Shown one piece after another: positions 45,662 to 55,691 of a stretch of DNA of 64,000 nt (the first letter of the stretch is position 1; each line of letters opens with the position of its first letter). Below the pieces are notes generated by a model. It was not told where the DNA came from. It ran no database searches and worked only from the letters and a program-made list of their open reading frames with translations. Made by a program: the position numbers and the translations under genes. Source of the DNA: Glaciecola sp. 33A (lineage in GTDB: Bacteria > Pseudomonadota > Gammaproteobacteria > Enterobacterales > Alteromonadaceae); assembly GCF_002836745.1 (NCBI RefSeq), contig NZ_PJAR01000024.1, forward strand, positions 513,174 through 577,173, written 5' to 3'.

Positions 45662-45958
45662 AACTAAGCTCCTGTGTGAGTTTACGTAATGATAATCGTA
45701 ATTTATAGCTTACTTTTTTAGCTGGCATGTGACTACTACTGATTTATCGCGCTATTTTCTGTAATGTGAGAAGCTATCATGGTAGCGCGTGAAAAATATA
45801 AGCCATTGAGCTCGGTAAGCAACAACGCTAGTCAATATTTACCAGAATTACCTCCAGCCCTAGGGCACTTTTTAAGCTACTACAGCGCTATAATTGTTAG
45901 TTTACATAGTTAAATTTCCATACATTTCATATCAATCATTCTGAGCCTCTAAAACTAC

Positions 45959-45987
45959 TTGTCTATACAGGATTGTGTATGTATAAT
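45959..45987 (+). promoter_or_regulatory. sigma-70 promoter of the rpsF operon
   Basis: -35 TTGTCT (4/6), 17-bp spacer, -10 TATAAT (6/6). Transcription would start near 45994, giving a leader of about 78 bases before rpsF. Confidence 0.8.
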
Positions 45988-46026
45988 GCGCGCCCTTGAA
46001 GTCAACATCTTAGTTCCTTGTCTCCA

Positions 46027-46059
46027 TGTAGACGACTTCACTACGCGAGGCTACAACCG
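46027..46059 (+). promoter_or_regulatory. possible S6:S18-binding leader hairpin
   Basis: TGTAG pairs with CTACA across 19 bases, followed at once by ACCG, shortly before the rpsF ribosome site. This recalls the known rpsF leader in which a CCG element beside a stem binds the S6:S18 complex and represses the operon. The match is judged by eye only. Confidence 0.4.
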
Positions 46060-46071
46060 TAAGGAGCAATA

Positions 46072-46527
46072 ATGCGTCATTACGAAATCGTATTCATGGT
46101 TCACCCAGATCAGAGTGAACAAGTGCCAGGCATGATTGAAAAATACACTGGTATTCTTGAGCAAGACGGTGGAAAGATCCATCGTTTAGAAGACTGGGGT
46201 CGTCGTCAATTGGCATACCCAATCGAAAAGCTTCATAAAGCACACTATGTTCTACTTAACGTTGAGGCAACTGCCGAAGCTGTAGATGAATTAGAAGTTG
46301 CTTTCCGTTATAACGACATCATTTTGCGTAACCTAGTTATGCGTACTAAAGCTGCTGTGACAGAACAGTCTCCAATGGCTAAAGAAGAACGTCGTGACGA
46401 TCGCAGACCACCACGTGATGAAAAGTCTTACGATGCACCTGAAGCAAAAGTTGCACCAGAAGCAACAGTTGCGCCAGAAGTGACCGCTGCACCGGAAGAA
46501 GTTAAATCAGAAGAAGGAGACGCATAA
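46072..46527 (+). CDS. rpsF: 30S ribosomal protein S6
   Basis: A 151-residue S6 starting [19 protein letters not shown], with [19 protein letters not shown] as in all S6 proteins. The C-terminus beyond residue 105 is an acidic, alanine/proline-rich tail with several APE triplets, longer than in E. coli (131-135 residues in all). In E. coli this tail receives extra glutamates from RimK. AAGGAG precedes the ATG, and the stop overlaps the rpsR start (TAATG). Confidence 0.97.
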   Translation: MRHYEIVFMVHPDQSEQVPGMIEKYTGILEQDGGKIHRLEDWGRRQLAYPIEKLHKAHYVLLNVEATAEAVDELEVAFRYNDIILRNLVMRTKAAVTEQSPMAKEERRDDRRPPRDEKSYDAPEAKVAPEATVAPEVTAAPEEVKSEEGDA

Positions 46528-46754
46528 TGGCTCGTTTTTTTAGACGTCGTAAGTTTTGCCGTTTTTCAGCTGAAGGCGCAGAAGTTATCGATTATAAAGA
46601 TATACCTATGTTGAAAAACTACGTAACCGAAAGTGGTAAAATTGTTCCTAGCCGTATTACTGGTACTAGCGCAAAATATCAGCGTCAGTTAGCAACTGCA
46701 ATTAAGCGCTCGCGTTTCTTAGCATTGTTACCATATACAGACTCACACAAATAA
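46527..46754 (+). CDS. rpsR: 30S ribosomal protein S18
   Basis: A 75-residue S18 with [12 protein letters not shown], the [17 protein letters not shown] core and the [26 protein letters not shown] end. It partners S6 on the platform of the 30S subunit. It overlaps rpsF by one base, so no priB gene lies between them, unlike E. coli. Confidence 0.98.
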   Translation: MARFFRRRKFCRFSAEGAEVIDYKDIPMLKNYVTESGKIVPSRITGTSAKYQRQLATAIKRSRFLALLPYTDSHK

Positions 46755-46775
46755 GATTGGCAAAGAGGTAGCAAG

Positions 46776-47228
46776 ATGGAAATCATACTACTAGACAAAG
46801 TCGCCAACTTAGGCGGTCTAGGTGACAAGGTCACAGTAAAATCAGGTTACGCACGTAACTATTTGTTCCCACACCAAAAAGCTGTTCCGGCTACGAAAGC
46901 AAACGTTGACAAATTTGAACTACGTCGTGCCGAGTTGGAAGCTAAAATTGCTGACCAATTAGCTACTGCGCAAGCACGTGCCGATAAACTTACTGCGCTT
47001 GGGCCAGTGACTATCGCATCTCCTGCTGGCGACGAAGGCAAATTGTTTGGTTCTGTCGGTACTCGCGATATCGCTGATGCAGTTACTGCTGCTGGTGTTG
47101 AGATTACTAAGGCAGAAGTTAAATTACCCACTGGTACTTTACGTGAAACAGGTGAGTTCGAAATCGATATTCAACTGCATTCAGAAGTAATGGCAATAGT
47201 TAAATTGGTAATTATCCAAGAAGCTTAA
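46776..47228 (+). CDS. rplI: 50S ribosomal protein L9
   Basis: A 150-residue L9 with start [32 protein letters not shown], a long central helix and the [15 protein letters not shown]-terminal domain. It is the last gene of the rpsF operon, closed by a strong terminator. Confidence 0.98.
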   Translation: MEIILLDKVANLGGLGDKVTVKSGYARNYLFPHQKAVPATKANVDKFELRRAELEAKIADQLATAQARADKLTALGPVTIASPAGDEGKLFGSVGTRDIADAVTAAGVEITKAEVKLPTGTLRETGEFEIDIQLHSEVMAIVKLVIIQEA

Positions 47229-47271
47229 CAGTGCAAACGACGTCTACTTAGTAGATTTCGCTTAGAAATTG

Positions 47272-47299
47272 AAAACACCGCATAGCGGTGTTTTTTTTC
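47272..47299. terminator. rho-independent terminator after rplI
   Basis: AAAACACCGC, loop ATA, GCGGTGTTTT plus further T: a 10-bp stem followed by a long T-run on the plus strand. Four A before the stem may also allow termination of the convergent ATPase gene. Confidence 0.93.
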
Positions 47300-47405
47300 G
47301 TCTAAAATAAACATAGGTTTACAATAACGTAAAACTAATTAACAAGCTTAGCTCACAAAACCGTGTCCTGTTATTCCTTTCTTATTTGCAAACTGCTGGC
47401 AACGC

Positions 47406-50400
47406 TTAACCTTTAATCTTGGATTTCACATCATTTTTTACCCGAGTAGGTGCGTTGTTTTTTTTGTTCTCACTTTTAGGCTCAGACTCCATAGACCAGG
47501 CTTTACTTAATAATTGCATCGCAGCAGCGACGCGATTAATCGGACGAATAAGGTCTGCGGTATCAGATTGTTGCATATCAAGTTTAATGGCCTCAAGTGC
47601 ACCCGCCATTTGTGATAACTGTCTAACCGCCTGCATCTGCGGGTCGCCCTCTATATTTTGTGACTGTTTGCTGTCAAAGGCACTACAAATATGTTGCCAT
47701 CTAGTTTCTTGTTCAGGCGTCATCGCATCGCGCAATAAGGCAAGTTTTAATAGGTTTTCTTCAGCACCAGAAGTCAGCGTTTGTGCTTCGCCGATGTAAT
47801 GTTCGCCAATCAATCGCATTAGCTCAGCGTGATTCATCACAGCCGACACTTTCTCCGTCATCTTGTTCATGTTGCGATAACTACCTTGTAATTTAAACGG
47901 AGGCTCTTGGCGATAATTTTCAGCTGTCGCAGCTGACTCAATGTACTGCAAATTTACTTGTAAAATGACTTGTTGTATCACTTTTAGATGTTTAAGTACG
48001 GCAACAATTTCATTAATTTCTGCGCCGCTGTACTGATGGCTGAATTCGCTGGTGGCGACTGCTTCACCATTTGCCAATGCAACAAATTTATAAACGTCTT
48101 GCATATCTCGCAATGCCAACGGTGCTAATATTGAATTGGAAGTTAGTGCGTTCTCAATGTAACTCAGCGCAAACTGTTCTTCTTTGCCACCAAGTACATC
48201 ACCCAAATTATATATATCTGCTCGGTTGGCAAGCATATCGGGTATTTTAAAAACATCGCCTGACTCTGTGTAAGGGTTGCCTGCCATGACGACACAGAAC
48301 TTTTTGCCACGCATATCATAGGTTTTACTTTCGCCTTTCCAAACTCCCTCAATGCGTCGTGTTCCATCAGTAAGGGCAATGAATTTTTGCAAGAATTCGG
48401 GGTGTGTATGTTGAATGTCATCAAGGTATAACATCACGTTATTACCCATCTCGAGTCCCAAATTTAATTTTTCTAATTCTTGTTTTGCTGTCGCGTTGGG
48501 CGCATTTTCAGGGTCTATTGAAGTAACGTCATGACCTAAAGATGGACAGTTAATTTTCATGAATATCAACCCGAGTCGATCGGCTACGTACTCCATCAAC
48601 GTTGTTTTACCATAACCAGGAGGTGATATCAGTAATAGTAAACCCATCAAGTCGGTTCGCTTATTTTCGCCCACGGTGCCCATCTGTTTAGCAAAGTTGT
48701 CACCAATAAGAGGTAAGTAAACTTCATTAATTAAACGGTTACGCACAAATGAACTCAGTGGCCTAGCTGTATAAGCGTCTAATTGTAGTTCTTTTTTACT
48801 TTGTTTCATTATGCTGCTGCGTAACTCATGGTAGCGCTTAAAACGAGGGACATCGACACTGTGATAACGTGACATGCGTTGATTGAATTCATCTAAAGCA
48901 ATTGACAAACTTGAATCTTGGATTCGAATATGGTCACTGAGTAAGTCAGTAACGGTGATATTTAGGCTAATACTGCTGCTACGGATGGGTAATGAATGAC
49001 TGACAATAACCAACGCAGTTGCTTCATCAACATAATGCTTATGTTGATGTAAGTCTGCTTGTTGATCTAGAGTGGCATAGATCCATGCTTTGGTTAGAGT
49101 CCATTGTTCTTCTAATCCGAACACCATGTTATCTGTTTTTGTAGCTTGTTTAATAAGGTCATTAAACTGCGCCATGGTGATGTCGAAGTCTTCCATGTGG
49201 CCTAGTTTCTTTAACGCGTCAGTGAATTGTTTTTGAATGTTTTCTGCCGACTGGCTGGTAATAAATGCGAGTTTGCTTTGTGCCAGCTCTAAGCTCAAAT
49301 ATTCTGCGCTTTGAGCTTGCGCAGTAGCCGAGAAATGTAATTGAAAACGCAGCACAAAACTCGCGACTTCTTCTTGAAGTTGTTTTCTTAATTGCACAAA
49401 TCCTTGTGATGTCTGAAAGTTTGTTGATAGTAAGTACGCACTTTGTGCATGACTCTGCCAAATTTTCTGTTGATGCTCTGTTGCTGTTGTATGCGTCCAA
49501 AACAACATTGCTAAGGCTCTAGCCTCCGGCGCATACCTGAGTAAATCTGCTTTGGCATGAATGGGTAGCAAGGTTCTTAATATTTGTAAAGCATCTGAAT
49601 CATGAATACCTTTTTCATAACCCTCTTGATACCGAGCGGTCATGTAGTCTCGAATAAGTTTAGACAAAACTTTATCATCTTCGGCTGCTGCATATAGCCT
49701 GTTTAGCGATAATCCATTACTTTGTGTTTCAGCGTCTTTTAATATTACTGATACTAAAAATTCTGCGCGCGTAACATATGGGTTTTCAGATATTAGGTTT
49801 TGCTGCCAATAGGGTTGCAGGGCGTTTAACTCTTCGTTATCAATGGCTTCAAAGTAATCTGTACCAACCAGATGGCGATATAGGCCATCATCTCTAGGGA
49901 GTAGGGTAAGGTCAAGCGATTGCGTATTGACACTGAATTTGTGTTTACCCAACTTAATAACAGAGCCACCATCTTCAAAAATATCTTGTTTATCCCGAAG
50001 TGAGCGAATGCCTTGTTGTTTTACGCTTTTGAGCTGTGCTTCCAGATCGTCGGCTTTAAGGGCATCGTTTATATCTCGAAGTTGAGCCGCTAAGTCGGCT
50101 ATCTTCATGACCATGGGGTCGGAAGCAAAGTAGGTGTTTAATTCGGTCGCGTCAGTGAAACCTAACGCACGTCTGCTAATACCCTTTAAAATACGCTCCG
50201 CCGCACTAAAAATATTTTGAGCTCGACGTTGCTGCTCTTCCATTATACTTTGTTTACGACTTTCAAATGCGCTGTGCAGCGCTTCTCGCTTTTCCATGAT
50301 ATCCGCAAGAAATTGGTCGAACTCACTGAATTTTGATTCCAGCTCTTCTAACTGAATAAGCAATCTTGATAATTGCTCTTCCGCTTTATTTGGTGTGTCA

Positions 50401-52529
50401 GCCATTACCAATGCGCTATTAATACTTTGCGAAAACAGTCTAAATTGGGCTGCAAATTCGGCAGTTGCCTCACTTGAACCTAGTTGTTTACGACGGTTTC
50501 TTCCCTGCGCTTTAACTTTATTTAATTTGCTATAAATTTCCGAAATATCATCAAGAATTTTAGTGCGTTTCGTTGCATCGTCAATCTTCAATCCGTTGAG
50601 TACTTCCGTGAGCAAATCCAAGCCTAATGATAGTTTTTCTAATTCTTCAGTAACCTCGTTAATTACCACCACTAACTCTGCACTCGCGATACGCTTGTCT
50701 AGGTTTTGGATGTTATCTATATATGGTTTTAATGCTTTATCGTTTGACAAAAATTGCACTGTTGCATTGCTAACATCACTAAATGCCTCAGTGACGGCTT
50801 CATCAAGATGTGAAATGCGTTCGCGATCAATATAACGTTGGTCTTTCAGCGTAACCAAAAAACCACGCTGCTTGCGCAATGACATTAAACTATCTACAAA
50901 CTCTTGTGGTGTTTTCCAACTAGAAATTCGAATTGCACTGACAACGTCCTGTTGTTTTTGTTCGGCATCGTTAAGTGCGATGTTCGCCTGTTCGCGGATT
51001 TGTTCTACTTTTTCAAATTCATCAATGACGAGTTCGGCGGTAGCATTGATTTCTTTGATGACATCACCGAGACCACCCACCTCTTTGTCCGTCATCCAAT
51101 AGTAAGTATCGAACATCGACTTAGCGGTTTTAATTAGGTCCTCAAATGATGCTCTGCTTGGGTTGTTTGTATTCACAGTGCGATGAATAGACACCAAGTC
51201 AGAAATACCACGCACCAACTCTTTATTGCCTATACGGCTAAAGAAACTATCAGTGCTGGGTTGTTTCGCCGCAAATTCATCGCTGTAATAGGGTGTTATC
51301 CAAACTTGCATTGGATGTACACGGGTTGCTTCTTCTTCAGAGCTAAATATGACCATTTTGCCGTTATCAAAAATACTGAAGCCATGCGCATATATCGGAC
51401 TTTGTAGTTCTTTGCGAATAAGATTATAGGAATACAAGCCAGCTAACCCTGACTTAGGTTCATAAAAAATGTACAGCACGTCCTCACCGTTTGGTGAGCG
51501 CAACATACGTTTAAACGTCAGGCCATCAATGTTATCAGGAAACTTCTTGGTTTCGCCGCTTTGTAAATAATAACCCCCTGGGAAAATAATACCATGGTCC
51601 TCAGGCAACGAAACACATGCTAAGCCAATGGCATCGATACGATTTACATTTTTGGTGCGTGTATTAAAAACCAGATAGCGATACGCTTTCTCGCGATATG
51701 GTTTTATCTTTAACAGAAGCAACGAGCCCACTTTTGCATACTGAACACTGGCATCAGCTAAACTTTGCGTGCTGTCATCAACACTTTCATTGTAGATACC
51801 AAGGCCATCTTCGGTGTTGTTTTCAACTTTTATGGTGAGTTGGCCATTTATAGTTTCGACAAAAACTTCATCCTGAATATTGATATGAGGGTGGCTACCC
51901 GCTTCATGTTGTTCACGACCAACGCTTTTCCACTCAAAGTCGTGAGAGGCCGCTTTTTCAATAGTGCGTTCGCCACGGTTATCGATATATGTGGCCGTCT
52001 TGTCTTTCTCAATTCGCCATTGGAAAACACGAATATCTTGCAGTTTTTGGCCAATTTGAAATACAGCAAAAAGCGTTTGGTTTTGCACTTTTAGTTGGAT
52101 TAGATGCGCTTCTTTATAGTAGGCATAAAGTTCTGTAAACGCTTTTATAAAGGCGGGGTGAGAAAGAAAGGTATCGGCAAGGTCTTTTTGTTCAAGCTCG
52201 TAACTGCCTTTTTTTTCAACCAAATGATAAAGGCTAAATACGTCGGTAACCTGAGTCTCTTTTTTTAAGCCTATAAATACGTTGTAACCAAACAAAATAT
52301 CTTTACCGACGGGGACAATATCTCGGGCGATGCAGTTATTTTCAGTGCGCACTCTAACTCGGCCTGCAACATCAAATTTTGCTTGACCAAACTCTTTTAT
52401 ACGTGCGTTGTTTAAGGTATCGACTTTGCTTTTTAAAGTCGCGGCTTGGTCAATAAGACGCGCACGAATAACTTCGTACGCGCCACCGTCTGCCACCGCC
52501 TGATCGAGTTGTTCTTGTTCAGTTGCCAT
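47406..52529 (-). CDS. giant AAA+ ATPase (DUF3686/DNA-repair-ATPase-like)
   Basis: A 1707-residue protein. The N-terminal 420 or so residues are beta-rich and match the DUF3686-type domain; helical, coiled-coil-rich stretches follow (about 430-850 and 1000-1250). The AAA+ domain near the C-terminus has Walker A SPPGYGKTT (K1308) and Walker B VMLYLDDIQ (D1370, D1371), then sensor-like VVMAGNPYT. Relatives are often named DNA repair ATPase, but I know of no direct proof. It starts 23 bases after the flotillin gene, so it acts with that membrane scaffold. An MoxR-like remodelling role is inference. Confidence 0.85.
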   Translation of the reverse strand: MATEQEQLDQAVADGGAYEVIRARLIDQAATLKSKVDTLNNARIKEFGQAKFDVAGRVRVRTENNCIARDIVPVGKDILFGYNVFIGLKKETQVTDVFSLYHLVEKKGSYELEQKDLADTFLSHPAFIKAFTELYAYYKEAHLIQLKVQNQTLFAVFQIGQKLQDIRVFQWRIEKDKTATYIDNRGERTIEKAASHDFEWKSVGREQHEAGSHPHINIQDEVFVETINGQLTIKVENNTEDGLGIYNESVDDSTQSLADASVQYAKVGSLLLLKIKPYREKAYRYLVFNTRTKNVNRIDAIGLACVSLPEDHGIIFPGGYYLQSGETKKFPDNIDGLTFKRMLRSPNGEDVLYIFYEPKSGLAGLYSYNLIRKELQSPIYAHGFSIFDNGKMVIFSSEEEATRVHPMQVWITPYYSDEFAAKQPSTDSFFSRIGNKELVRGISDLVSIHRTVNTNNPSRASFEDLIKTAKSMFDTYYWMTDKEVGGLGDVIKEINATAELVIDEFEKVEQIREQANIALNDAEQKQQDVVSAIRISSWKTPQEFVDSLMSLRKQRGFLVTLKDQRYIDRERISHLDEAVTEAFSDVSNATVQFLSNDKALKPYIDNIQNLDKRIASAELVVVINEVTEELEKLSLGLDLLTEVLNGLKIDDATKRTKILDDISEIYSKLNKVKAQGRNRRKQLGSSEATAEFAAQFRLFSQSINSALVMADTPNKAEEQLSRLLIQLEELESKFSEFDQFLADIMEKREALHSAFESRKQSIMEEQQRRAQNIFSAAERILKGISRRALGFTDATELNTYFASDPMVMKIADLAAQLRDINDALKADDLEAQLKSVKQQGIRSLRDKQDIFEDGGSVIKLGKHKFSVNTQSLDLTLLPRDDGLYRHLVGTDYFEAIDNEELNALQPYWQQNLISENPYVTRAEFLVSVILKDAETQSNGLSLNRLYAAAEDDKVLSKLIRDYMTARYQEGYEKGIHDSDALQILRTLLPIHAKADLLRYAPEARALAMLFWTHTTATEHQQKIWQSHAQSAYLLSTNFQTSQGFVQLRKQLQEEVASFVLRFQLHFSATAQAQSAEYLSLELAQSKLAFITSQSAENIQKQFTDALKKLGHMEDFDITMAQFNDLIKQATKTDNMVFGLEEQWTLTKAWIYATLDQQADLHQHKHYVDEATALVIVSHSLPIRSSSISLNITVTDLLSDHIRIQDSSLSIALDEFNQRMSRYHSVDVPRFKRYHELRSSIMKQSKKELQLDAYTARPLSSFVRNRLINEVYLPLIGDNFAKQMGTVGENKRTDLMGLLLLISPPGYGKTTLMEYVADRLGLIFMKINCPSLGHDVTSIDPENAPNATAKQELEKLNLGLEMGNNVMLYLDDIQHTHPEFLQKFIALTDGTRRIEGVWKGESKTYDMRGKKFCVVMAGNPYTESGDVFKIPDMLANRADIYNLGDVLGGKEEQFALSYIENALTSNSILAPLALRDMQDVYKFVALANGEAVATSEFSHQYSGAEINEIVAVLKHLKVIQQVILQVNLQYIESAATAENYRQEPPFKLQGSYRNMNKMTEKVSAVMNHAELMRLIGEHYIGEAQTLTSGAEENLLKLALLRDAMTPEQETRWQHICSAFDSKQSQNIEGDPQMQAVRQLSQMAGALEAIKLDMQQSDTADLIRPINRVAAAMQLLSKAWSMESEPKSENKKNNAPTRVKNDVKSKIKG

Positions 52530-52552
52530 GCGTATTTCCTTGCTAGTACCCT

Positions 52553-54577
52553 TTAGCTTGGGCTGTTTTCGCCTTCACTTGTGGCTTTTTTACTGAGCGC
52601 ATTAACGACCATTTCCATAATTTGTGGGTTATCAGAGCTTTCTTTCAAAAACTTAGCCACAAGTGCTGTAATTGCGGCGTCTTTGGCATTGCCACTGGCA
52701 TTACCGAATCCAGCGACTAACTCCTTGGCGTCTTCCACAAAACTTGCTTCGCCATTAAAATGAGGAGCGAAAGCGGTGCTTAGGGTTTCAGACTTTCCAA
52801 TGGTGCCATCAATTGATTTGCCGACTGATAGTGATTTAACGAAGCTGTCAAAGTAGGCCGTATCGCCACCAACAATATCAATATTCGCTTGTTTAAGAGC
52901 TTCAGCCAAGACGATTGCTTGTTGCTGTGCAATTTCAACACTGGTTTCAATTTGTTTCATTGTTTGTTCATGCTGTTTGTCCAAGCGCATTCTAAACTCT
53001 TCATGCGATTTTTGTTCTGGTGACATGGTAGCCATAGCAGCAAATTTCTTGGTCATGCCCGCAGCCTCAGCTTCAGCTTTCTTAGCCATAACTTCAGCTT
53101 CAGCAACACCACTTTTCTCAATCGCATCTGCCATCGCTTCTTTGACGCGAACATCAGCCATACCTTCCTTTTCTTTTGCTAATGCTTGTGCTTCCATCAC
53201 TTTCGAGTGTGCTAGGCCATCAGCTGCACTAAGTGCTTCTTGGCCTGCTGCTTCTTGGCGCTGTGACTGAGCTCTTTTCTCTGCAACTTCCAAGTCAGCT
53301 GCGGCAGTAATTGATTTCTCTTTAGCCAAGTGTTGTGCTGATTTCTCTGCTGCCTCTGCGGCCTTGATATCTTTGACTAAGGCTTCTTCTGCTTCGGCCT
53401 CAGCCTGAATGATCCGCGCCTTTTTGTTACGGTCAGCCTCTGCGACGACACGTAATTCATTTATTTCTTCTTCGCGCTCTGCAACTGTTTTATCTACCTC
53501 TATACGTGAACGAATAACTTCAGCGATTTCGCGCTTCTCATGTTCTATCAGTTTTTCATTTGCAATACGTTGCAATGATGCTTCTTTTTGACGATCAATT
53601 TGTTCCAGCTCCCGCGCTCTAATAACCCGCTCTTCTTCAATAGCGACGGCTCGGAATCGATTGTTTTCAGCCACCTCAATTTCACGTTGCTTATTTTGTT
53701 CTTGCACCTGAATTTCTTGTTCTGCCAACACGCGGGCTTGTTCTGCTTTCAAATGCTCTTCATGTTGTACACGTTCTGTTTCGGCTTTTTCACGAGATCG
53801 AACGGTAGCAACTTCGCGTTGTTGTTTCGCTTCTGCATCTGCTTCTTGACGTTCTAACTCGAGGATTGCTTCGCGTGTCTCGACGTCTTTGCGCTTGATT
53901 TTCATTTCTTCATCACGTTTGAAAACGTTGGTTTGAATATGTTGATCAGCAGTTAATTGGGTGATTTTACGAATACCTTGAGAATCCAAAATATTGTTAG
54001 GGTCGAGCTTTTCGATAGGTGTTTGTTCAAGATAATCAATGGCAACATCTTCGAGTACATAGCCGTTTAAATCAGTACCAATATTATCGATGATCATGTC
54101 GCGGAAATTATCGCGTTTCGCATACAAGTCTTCAAATTCGAGTGACTTACCGACGGTTTTTAATGCCTCCGAAAATTTAGCACTGAATAGGTCTTCAAGG
54201 GTGGCGATATTTGATGCACGTTCGCAACCAATTGCTTGGGCTACTTTTAGTACGTCATCGCGGTTTTTATTTACTTTAACGAAAAATGCGACTTTGATAT
54301 CCGCACGGATGTTGTCCTTACAAATAAGTCCGTCGGTGCCGCTTCTATCAACTTCAATGGTCTTTAGCGATATATCCATGACTTCCAATTTATGGAATAC
54401 AGGAAGAACAACGCCACCTGTAAAAGTCACTTTAGGCTCTGAACGCATGGTGTTAATGATCATGGCTCGACCTTGTTCGACCTTCTTATATAGCTGAGCT
54501 ATTACAAAAATGACGATAAAAAAGAGGACGACGATCCCCACAGCCGCTGTCGCAAAAAGAATCAATGTTTCACTCAT
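52553..54577 (-). CDS. flotillin-family (YqiK-like) SPFH/band-7 membrane protein
   Basis: A 674-residue protein. One N-terminal transmembrane helix (about 5-27) is followed by an SPFH/band-7 domain (about 30-210) and a long charged coiled coil (about 220-520) rich in EAEA-type repeats, as in flotillins and E. coli YqiK (553 residues). Flotillins oligomerise at the inner membrane and organise membrane domains. The C-terminal 100 residues are extra. It lies between the YqiJ-like gene (63-base gap) and the AAA+ ATPase gene (23-base gap) in one transcription unit. Confidence 0.92.
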   Translation of the reverse strand: MSETLILFATAAVGIVVLFFIVIFVIAQLYKKVEQGRAMIINTMRSEPKVTFTGGVVLPVFHKLEVMDISLKTIEVDRSGTDGLICKDNIRADIKVAFFVKVNKNRDDVLKVAQAIGCERASNIATLEDLFSAKFSEALKTVGKSLEFEDLYAKRDNFRDMIIDNIGTDLNGYVLEDVAIDYLEQTPIEKLDPNNILDSQGIRKITQLTADQHIQTNVFKRDEEMKIKRKDVETREAILELERQEADAEAKQQREVATVRSREKAETERVQHEEHLKAEQARVLAEQEIQVQEQNKQREIEVAENNRFRAVAIEEERVIRARELEQIDRQKEASLQRIANEKLIEHEKREIAEVIRSRIEVDKTVAEREEEINELRVVAEADRNKKARIIQAEAEAEEALVKDIKAAEAAEKSAQHLAKEKSITAAADLEVAEKRAQSQRQEAAGQEALSAADGLAHSKVMEAQALAKEKEGMADVRVKEAMADAIEKSGVAEAEVMAKKAEAEAAGMTKKFAAMATMSPEQKSHEEFRMRLDKQHEQTMKQIETSVEIAQQQAIVLAEALKQANIDIVGGDTAYFDSFVKSLSVGKSIDGTIGKSETLSTAFAPHFNGEASFVEDAKELVAGFGNASGNAKDAAITALVAKFLKESSDNPQIMEMVVNALSKKATSEGENSPS

Positions 54578-54640
54578 AAGTTTACTCCTTAAACTACAAA
54601 TATTGGGTAATGTGGATTAATTAAAAAAGAAAGGGGTGGA

Positions 54641-55279
54641 TTAAATGTTTTGGCTTGACGACATAGCCATAAGCTCGGCCTCAGTGACTACAATATAAGT
54701 ATCGTCATCTTTGTTGAAGTCTATTAGCACAATTCTTGAGCCGCCTGCAATTTGTTGGTCAGGAGTCGTTCTTACACTATAAATCATGCCGTCGTCAGCA
54801 CGTGCTTGACCAAAAGTCTCAGTGACTGTTTGAGTCGTAACAATGCAGTACGTGCCTATAAGATCTGATTTTTCGATGGCCTCATGCGTGACAAAAACGC
54901 GCCTGAGAGGCTTGCTTGTGTAAGCTGCAAAAGGGATGGCTAATATAAGCGCAAATATAGCAATGACGAAGCCAGAAGCTGTTGCTGCTAAAATGCCATC
55001 AAACAAGGGATTAATAAATTTCTTCGCTAAATATACAAAAACAAATCCATATATTGCAACCAGGGTGACGGCGACTGTTAACGGCACTCCATCGAGGCCA
55101 AGAGCTTCTAAAAAGGAGGAGGCAGCGCCATCGGTAGATTCAGTTTCTATATCGGGGTCAAGTATTTCAATATCTATTGTACCAAACAGCGCAAATATCC
55201 AAAAGACGATCATGATCATCAATGGAATGGTGAAGGCAATGATTGGGAAACTGAAAATATATTCTAAGAAGTTGTCCAT
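54641..55279 (-). CDS. YqiJ-like inner-membrane OB-fold protein
   Basis: A 212-residue membrane protein with hydrophobic segments at about 10-33, 65-87 and 92-118, then a C-terminal beta-rich domain (about 130-205) resembling the OB-fold of NfeD/YqiJ proteins. NfeD-like and YqiJ-like proteins are usual partners of SPFH/flotillin proteins and may anchor or regulate them. It is first in the three-gene module. The match rests on layout and neighbour as much as on motifs. Confidence 0.78.
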   Translation of the reverse strand: MDNFLEYIFSFPIIAFTIPLMIMIVFWIFALFGTIDIEILDPDIETESTDGAASSFLEALGLDGVPLTVAVTLVAIYGFVFVYLAKKFINPLFDGILAATASGFVIAIFALILAIPFAAYTSKPLRRVFVTHEAIEKSDLIGTYCIVTTQTVTETFGQARADDGMIYSVRTTPDQQIAGGSRIVLIDFNKDDDTYIVVTEAELMAMSSSQNI

Positions 55280-55691
55280 TGCATATCCTTATCTTATGGC
55301 GCTTTTTCAACTGTTATTGCTACCTTTCCCATTCTAAAAATCAAATGAGTGCTGTTGAAATCCTTTTATACATATAAAATTACCTTTAACACTAGTTTGT
55401 GTCAATCGTTTGTAGGCATAACCCGATGAAAACTCGTTATTGGTTTTGTTGTTTTCTTACAGAGCTTATAGGTTCATTTATCTTATTTGCTTTGTTATGT
55501 CCGGTAATGGATGGCGTTGGGACTATAAGTGATAGGTATTGTTGCGCATAAAAAAGCAAAATGACTGTTGGCTTGATATCAATCGGCTTTCAACGCACTA
55601 TTACTGTTTATCTGTGTAACGTACGAATGGTGATATTTATTGAACCATTCTCACCAGCATATGGTTATTACCTAACTTAAGGAATATTTCG
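55280..55691. promoter_or_regulatory. divergent region between YqiJ-like gene and thiolase
   Basis: A 412-bp gap that must hold promoters of both directions. Apart from the doubtful small frame at 55426-55551 nothing clear is seen. Confidence 0.45.
55426..55551 (+). CDS. possible 41-residue small membrane protein
   Basis: ATG-started frame with one hydrophobic segment (FLTELIGSFILFALL) and four cysteines. There is only a poor ribosome site (TAGG, ten bases off). It could be a small membrane protein, the decayed start of a transporter gene, or chance. Confidence 0.22.
   Translation: MKTRYWFCCFLTELIGSFILFALLCPVMDGVGTISDRYCCA

Noticed and set aside
47419-47799. 126-codon plus-strand frame opposite the ATPase C-terminus
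   Set aside because: Lies fully inside the 1707-residue gene in antisense and shows no motif.
52581-54497. Several long plus-strand frames opposite the flotillin gene
   Set aside because: They mirror the codon bias of the EAEA-rich coiled coil; the minus strand has the membrane helix, SPFH domain and ribosome site.
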